A stretch of 33,726 nt of DNA from Chthoniobacterales bacterium (GTDB lineage Bacteria; Verrucomicrobiota; Verrucomicrobiia; Chthoniobacterales; UBA10450): assembly GCA_025934755.1 (NCBI GenBank), contig JAICWQ010000012.1, forward strand, positions 1-33,726, read 5' to 3'. The translations under genes and the position numbers were made by a program. The notes beneath the pieces were generated by a model. That model saw nothing but the letters and a program-made list of their open reading frames with translations, had not been told where the DNA came from and ran no database searches. Of the stretch, positions 30,650-33,726 are shown in pieces (the first letter of the stretch is position 1; each line of letters opens with the position of its first letter).

Positions 30650-31330
30650 CTACTTAACGTGCATCGCGTCTTCCCACCGAATTGCGGCCCGCAATAATTC
30701 AGTAAGTGAGGTAACGCCAAATTTTTCTTTGGCCCGCGCGCAATAGGCCTGAACGGTCTTCAGACTCAAACGCAAATCGTCCGCAATCTGAGACGGTGTT
30801 CGTCCCTGACCGAGCAATCGGAATATTTCGAGTTCGCGATCGCTAAGACGCTCAACCGGTTCGGCCGCGGCGGTCTTGCGCGAGCTCATCCGTTTCGCCA
30901 TGGAATTAACGACCCGATCGCTCACGTAGACATCGCCTTCAAGGACTCGACGAATGGCTGTGAGAACGTTCTTCGTCGTTTCGCGTTTCATCACATAACC
31001 GCGAGCGCCGGCGTGCAGCGCGCGCTCGGCATACAACGCTTCGTCGTGCATCGAAATGACAATGACGGCGAGTTCGGGAAACTGGTTCTTCAAGGTTTTC
31101 ACCAGCTCCAGCCCCGACTCGTTCTTCAGGGAAATGTCTACCAGCACGACATCGGGCTGGCTTGCCTGAATGCCGGACATCGCGCTCGCGGAGTCTTCCG
31201 CTTCTCCTGAAACCTTGAGGTCGGTCTGTTGATTGATGAGATTGGCAAGGCCTTCGCGGACGAGTGGGTGATCGTCCACAATAAAGACCTGGTGGTTTCG
31301 GGCGCCGCCGTTCTGGCTTTTTGATTTCAT
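30650..31330 (-). CDS. NarL/LuxR-type response regulator
   Basis: A 226-residue DNA-binding regulator. Residues 14-130 are the receiver: acidic pair D19-D20, phospho-acceptor D65 in VVLVDISLK, ISMHD (S93) and K115 in GYVMKRE. Residues 158-222 are a LuxR-type helix-turn-helix: LSDRELEIFRLLGQGRTPSQIADDLRLSLKTVQAYCARAKEKFGV. It is the partner of the histidine kinase that ends nine bases upstream. Target genes are unknown. The phospho-site residues and helix-turn-helix are intact. Its stop lies close to a small palindrome, tail-to-tail with the sulfotransferase gene. Confidence 0.94.
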   Translation of the reverse strand: MKSKSQNGGARNHQVFIVDDHPLVREGLANLINQQTDLKVSGEAEDSASAMSGIQASQPDVVLVDISLKNESGLELVKTLKNQFPELAVIVISMHDEALYAERALHAGARGYVMKRETTKNVLTAIRRVLEGDVYVSDRVVNSMAKRMSSRKTAAAEPVERLSDRELEIFRLLGQGRTPSQIADDLRLSLKTVQAYCARAKEKFGVTSLTELLRAAIRWEDAMHVK

Positions 31331-31339
31331 CTTGAGAGT

Positions 31340-32413
31340 TTAATCCGCATTCAATTTACATATGACCACTGTTCCGCCGTTGCGGTTACGCTGAACAGAA
31401 AATTTTCCTCCGATTAAAGCCGCGCCGTGGGCCATGAGACGCAGACCCAGGCCCGGAGGTTCCGGCAATTTTTCGGGAAACCCCTTCCCATCATCGGTAA
31501 TCGCCAGAGTAAGCCGCTGACCCTTGCGAGCCAGTTCAATATCGATCTTGCTGGGATGCGCGTGTTTCACAGCGTTCGTCGTTGCTTCCTGGGCAATATG
31601 ATAGAGCTGGGTGGCAGTGGTGGAATCGCGCACCGGCACCGCGCCATTACCTCTAAAGGTACAGGCAACTCCGAACCGCTCAGTCACATTTTCGGCGAGC
31701 CCCTGCAAGGCCACATTTAATCCGTCGGCCTCCAATTCGGGCGAAAAAAATCCACGTGCCAGATTTCGCGTCAGATCAATGCCTTCCTCCAGATAACGCA
31801 CTACTTTGTCCGCATCAGGCACTTCGATTGCCGAACGCTCCGCCAATTTTTCCCGCAAAACCTGCGCGGCCAGCGCGGTGCCGGTCAAATGCTGGCCCAC
31901 CGAGTCATGCAGGCTTTGCCCAAGACGCCGGCGCTCCCGGTCCGCGATCTCCGCGATTTCCTGATCGAGCCGTTCCCGCTCGGCCATTTCCCGTTGTAAT
32001 GCGAGGGTGCGATCGCGGACCCGTTGATCAAGCTCACGCAGAAGGGTGCACAATTTGTAAAGAACGACCGTAAATGCGGAGTAGGAGGCGAGTGCCATCC
32101 CCGCATTCCAAATTAATACTGCTGGAATGCCCGCCGCCAAATCCGACATCACCCAGACGACCACACTTAAGGTGGCGATGGCCAATCCAAAGAACAGGCC
32201 GGCGAACCAGGTCCCAATAGAGATCGGGATCAAGTAAAACAGCGAGAGGGAACGTTCGTAGCCGGTCCGGAAATCGATATATCCAATGATGCCGACCAAA
32301 ATCAACGACACAGCCGCCATTGTCGCGCGTCCAAATGCCACTGCTCCAGGACGCGTTTTCCCAATAAGCCGGCTGGTGCGGCTGACCGGCAGATTATCGA
32401 TTACAGATTGCAT
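31340..32413 (-). CDS. Membrane-bound sensor histidine kinase, HisKA_3 (NarX/DegS) type
   Basis: A 357-residue kinase. Residues 28-120 form about three or four membrane segments with no large periplasmic loop (MASE-like sensor), then a coiled coil (LRELDQRVRDRTLALQREMAERERL, 125-149). The dimerisation/phospho-acceptor motif RERRRLGQSLHDSVGQHLTG has H169. The HATPase domain has N280 (QEATTNAVKHA), the G1 box DDGKGF at 307-312, and GLGLRLM at 321-327. Hydrophobic sensing of a membrane or intracellular signal is likely; no ligand can be named. The response-regulator gene follows after nine bases. The tmRNA gene begins divergently 110 bp away. Confidence 0.93.
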   Translation of the reverse strand: MQSVIDNLPVSRTSRLIGKTRPGAVAFGRATMAAVSLILVGIIGYIDFRTGYERSLSLFYLIPISIGTWFAGLFFGLAIATLSVVVWVMSDLAAGIPAVLIWNAGMALASYSAFTVVLYKLCTLLRELDQRVRDRTLALQREMAERERLDQEIAEIADRERRRLGQSLHDSVGQHLTGTALAAQVLREKLAERSAIEVPDADKVVRYLEEGIDLTRNLARGFFSPELEADGLNVALQGLAENVTERFGVACTFRGNGAVPVRDSTTATQLYHIAQEATTNAVKHAHPSKIDIELARKGQRLTLAITDDGKGFPEKLPEPPGLGLRLMAHGAALIGGKFSVQRNRNGGTVVICKLNAD

Positions 32414-32486
32414 GCATGTGGCGATGAGGGGCGGCTAGAGATTAGAACAAACCTGCGTTTCAACGCTCGATTTTTCCAACGACAAT

Positions 32487-32515
32487 TTGCGCAGGACGAG
32501 ACCGGACAGTATCTT
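32487..32515 (+). promoter_or_regulatory. Probable sigma70-type promoter of ssrA
   Basis: TTGCGC at 32487-32492 and TATCTT at 32510-32515 are separated by 17 bases; the tmRNA 5' end is eight bases after the -10 box. Spacing and position suit a housekeeping promoter, although the -35 box matches only TTG. Confidence 0.5.
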
Positions 32516-32523
32516 ACCCTGAC

Positions 32524-32880
32524 GGGGGCGCACTGGTTTCGACTCATTGTTGGAAGCGCAGGCGGCATGTCGAGGATGGTTCGTTGGCCTCGTTAAAAAC
32601 CGGACCAAAACAAATAAACGCAGATCACGAAGATCTCGCTCTCGCGGCTTAATTGACCGTGACGTTTTCGCAGCGACGCCTGCTGGCGGCGGAAACGGGG
32701 ACAGCAGGCTGGCGAATCGGCGGAGCGACCGCGTTTGATTCGCAAGATCGAATTCGTGGACGCTCGGAAGACGGCAGCGCGCCGGTGCGACGTCGGCTTC
32801 TCAGACTTTAACGCCGGATAAACATGTAGATGTCTGCGTGGATAGCGACGAGGACAGGGGTTCAACTCCCCTCGCCTCCA
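32524..32880 (+). ncRNA. ssrA: Transfer-messenger RNA (tmRNA)
   Basis: Rescues stalled ribosomes and tags the nascent peptide for proteolysis, with SmpB. The 5' end GGGGGCG pairs with CGCCTCC near the 3' end (seven pairs, one G-U) and the D-arm region has GGTTTCGACTC. A conserved GGCATGTCGAGG block lies near 32570. The T arm at 32854-32874 is GGGG-TTCAACT-CCCC. The tag frame starts at the GCA at 32620 and reads ADHEDLALAA before TAA (32650-32652), 10 codons as in the E. coli ANDENYALAA tag, ending ALAA. Length is 357. No CCA is encoded after the terminal A, so the CCA-adding enzyme would be needed. The open frames that cross it are shadows. Confidence 0.93.
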
Positions 32881-32915
32881 GTCTACGCTCGCGTCAAAGA
32901 GGCGAGCGTAGACTG
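32879..32915 (+). terminator. Strong hairpin at the 3' end of ssrA
   Basis: CAGTCTACGCTCGC (32879-32892) and GCGAGCGTAGACTG (32902-32915) form a perfect 14-bp stem around a nine-base loop, starting at the last two bases of tmRNA. It lacks a T-run. A terminator or RNA 3'-processing signal is likely; it also abuts the repeat copy that follows. Confidence 0.65.
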
Positions 32916-32942
32916 TCGCGCCGTAGCCTTGGCGAAGGCGGA
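32914..32942. repeat. Short palindromic repeat, first copy flanking the GIY-YIG gene
   Basis: TGTCGCGCCGTAGCC then TTGGCGAAGGCGGA, with an internal GCCTT-GGCG-AAGGC hairpin. In one frame it reads RRSLGEGG, a string I recall often in Verrucomicrobia. A diverged copy lies at 33264-33292. Confidence 0.6.
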
Positions 32943-32998
32943 CCCTTTCTTGGACCTGCAAATCAACGTCGCGAGCTACGACTCGGCCTGCCCGCGGA

Positions 32999-33246
32999 AT
33001 GGCCCGTTTCGTCCACGTTTACATCCTTCAGAGCCAAAGTGATCCTGCTCGGTTTTATACTGGCTCTGCACGCGATCTGCGGACGCGCCTCCTAGACATA
33101 ACCAGGGCGGTGTTCGGCATACTGCAGAGCGGAGGCGTTGGCGGCTCAAGACCTACGTTGCCCTGCCAGACGACCGACGAGGAAGAGAGTTTGAGAAGTA
33201 CTTGAAGTCGAGCTCTGGCCGAGCATTCGCAAAACGGAAGTTGTAA
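32999..33246 (+). pseudogene. GIY-YIG endonuclease-like gene with a single-base frameshift
   Basis: The first 33 codons read MARFVHVYILQSQSDP, then ARFYTGSARDLRTRLLD: the GIY-YIG core with VYI and YTG as the two motif strands and an arginine helix. At about 33097-33099 the frame breaks (GAC-AT where GAC-CAT is expected). In the shifted frame the protein continues NQGGVRHTAERRRWRLKTYV and ALPDDRRGREFEKYL, ending KSSSGRAFAKRKL at TAA 33244-33246, exactly the usual C-terminal part of small UvrC-like GIY-YIG proteins (about 82 residues). Thus one base seems lost, either in nature or in sequencing. The gene is bracketed by short repeats (32914, 33264) and lies 118 bp after ssrA, so it may be a small mobile unit. 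Confidence 0.75.
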
Positions 33247-33263
33247 CTTCGCGCCCGCAAAGC

Positions 33264-33292
33264 TGTCGCGCGCCAGCCCCCGGCGAAGGTCG
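33264..33292. repeat. Short palindromic repeat, second (diverged) copy
   Basis: TGTCGCGCGCCAGCC then CCCGGCGAAGGTCGA, in the same orientation as the copy at 32914-32942 and ending 18 or more bases past the GIY-YIG stop. Both share TGTCGCG at the left and GGCGAAGG at the right. Confidence 0.45.
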
Positions 33293-33320
33293 AACAGCCG
33301 CCGGTACGTCCTAATTGAGC

Positions 33321-33355
33321 GGTCGGCCTCTGTTCTGCGTCTTTACCGGCCGACC
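33321..33355. repeat. 8-bp inverted repeat upstream of the last gene
   Basis: GGTCGGCC (33321-33328) and GGCCGACC (33348-33355) around a 19-base loop, in the 210-bp gap between the GIY-YIG remnant and the next coding region. Could end transcription from upstream. The following AT-rich part (33360-33435) probably holds the promoter of the next gene; TTGGCA at 33400 and TATAAC at 33421 are only 15 bases apart, so not a strong match. Confidence 0.4.
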
Positions 33356-33456
33356 CCGTAATTTTCTTGCATCATCGCAAAATAAAGCTTCCCATCGAGT
33401 TGGCAGTGTTCTATAAAAACTATAACAACAATAACTACTAGCCTCGCTCCCGTTTC

Positions 33457-33726
33457 ATGAATTTCCCGTCTCTCGCCAAAATTACTTACCATTGCGCCCT
33501 CCTCTTCGCCTGCGTCGCCCTCAGCTGTCGCCCCCAGCAGAGCGTCCTGGTTGCCCCAAAGGACGACGATCTCGTTGTCCTCAATGGTTGCGTCGTTTCC
33601 GCCTGTAATTATCTCGCCGCAGTCAAAACCCAACACGCTCTGGACACCAACTTCTGGGCCAAAATTCTGCTGGTGCGTTACAACAACCATCCCGCCGGTC
33701 ACGCTTACTGCGTCTGGGAAACCGAC
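33457..33726 (+). CDS. N-terminal part of an exported protein (partial)
   Basis: Ninety codons are open from ATG 33457 to the window end. The start MNFPSLAKITYHCALLFACV leads into ALSCRPQQS, which looks like a signal peptide or lipoprotein signal (LSC, a weak lipobox). Next comes VLVAPKDDDLVVLNGCVVSACNYLAAVKTQHALDTNFWAKILLVRY, then NNHPAGHAYCVWETD. The Cys-rich segment and the GHAYCVWE ending recall cysteine-protease- or transglutaminase-like folds, but I do not recognise the family. It is not seen as a closed frame because the stop lies outside the window. The 210-bp gap before it carries the AT-rich promoter-like region. Confidence 0.65.
   Translation, partial: MNFPSLAKITYHCALLFACVALSCRPQQSVLVAPKDDDLVVLNGCVVSACNYLAAVKTQHALDTNFWAKILLVRYNNHPAGHAYCVWETD

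Noticed and set aside
32850-32880. Candidate tRNA gene from the T-arm-like GGGGTTCAACTCCCC and acceptor end
   Set aside because: No D arm or anticodon arm lies at tRNA distance; the 5' acceptor partner is 330 bases upstream, which defines tmRNA.
32593-32961. Open frames across the tmRNA region (for example 122 codons on the minus strand)
   Set aside because: The region folds and aligns as tmRNA, including acceptor stem, T arm and tag frame; the frames are coincidental.
33343-33702. 119-codon open frame on the minus strand
   Set aside because: Antisense of the exported-protein start at 33457, which has a signal peptide and better codon use.

Overview
The window looks like a chromosomal segment of a Verrucomicrobiota bacterium, probably of the Spartobacteria/Chthoniobacterales type. 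The GC content is moderately high and coding is dense on both strands. The best lineage marker is a 51-residue small basic protein at 6811-6966, of the kind shared by Verrucomicrobia and Chlamydiae. LPS-type envelope genes, a beta-barrel outer-membrane protein and abundant short palindromic and 7-nt repeats agree. There is no rRNA operon, tRNA, CRISPR array, prophage or IS transposase. One stable RNA gene is present: tmRNA (ssrA) at 32524-32880, with a readable tag ADHEDLALAA.

Layout. (1) 1-2528, minus strand: RmlC-like cupin, SAM methyltransferase, possible small membrane ORF, panC, and the first codons of a likely FAD/NAD(P) oxidoreductase joined to panC by ATGA. (2) 2649-6742, plus strand: an envelope operon of an LpxL-like acyltransferase/GT9 heptosyltransferase fusion, a hotdog thioesterase and an ArnT/PMT-type GT-C transferase. 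(3) 6811-10628: small basic protein, RsuA/RluB-type pseudouridine synthase, DUF2752 and GYF_2-Yip1 membrane proteins, an AlkA-type glycosylase and a UPF0173 MBL hydrolase. (4) 10701-14906: a kinase-fold protein overlapping tail-to-tail by 187 bp with an LPG-synthase-type flippase, a PAP2 phosphatase, a beta-barrel protein and an exported SCP2-domain protein. (5) 14945-21209: nitrilase-family hydrolase, MFS exporter, CysJ-like flavoprotein, MBL hydrolase and a membrane-bound class III nucleotidyl cyclase. (6) 21274-25826, minus strand: YfhO-like membrane protein, four-helix-bundle (23S-IVP/Avd-like) protein, NAPE-PLD-like MBL hydrolase and a methyltransferase-like protein. (7) 25880-30601, plus strand: a sulfation/glycosylation locus with three sulfotransferase domains, one fused to a GT4 glycosyltransferase, plus a DUF1460 protein. 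(8) 30650-32413: a NarL/DegU-type two-component pair. (9) 32487-33726: tmRNA with promoter and 3' hairpin, a frameshifted GIY-YIG gene bounded by short repeats, and the start of an exported protein.

Two repeat families stand out. The first is a ~56-bp cloverleaf-like palindrome: two hairpins enclosed by an AGGTAGC/GCTACCT stem. It occurs at 1743, 15749, 17255/17295 (split) and 21224, and its hairpin arms change in a compensatory way between copies. The copies sit at gene ends and often supply the stop codon or the last codons. The second consists of 7-nt tandem tracts (units such as CCAACGC, TCGAACC, GTGACGA, CTCTCAA), often arranged as inverted arms. They lie inside conserved coding sequences (4036, 22911, 25778), over a signal-peptide region (18625), after the small basic protein gene (6973), and as inverted arms around the four-helix-bundle gene (23518-23978). 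That last unit is the best candidate here for an undescribed mobile or repeat-associated element. All family assignments are from reading motifs; no database search was possible.
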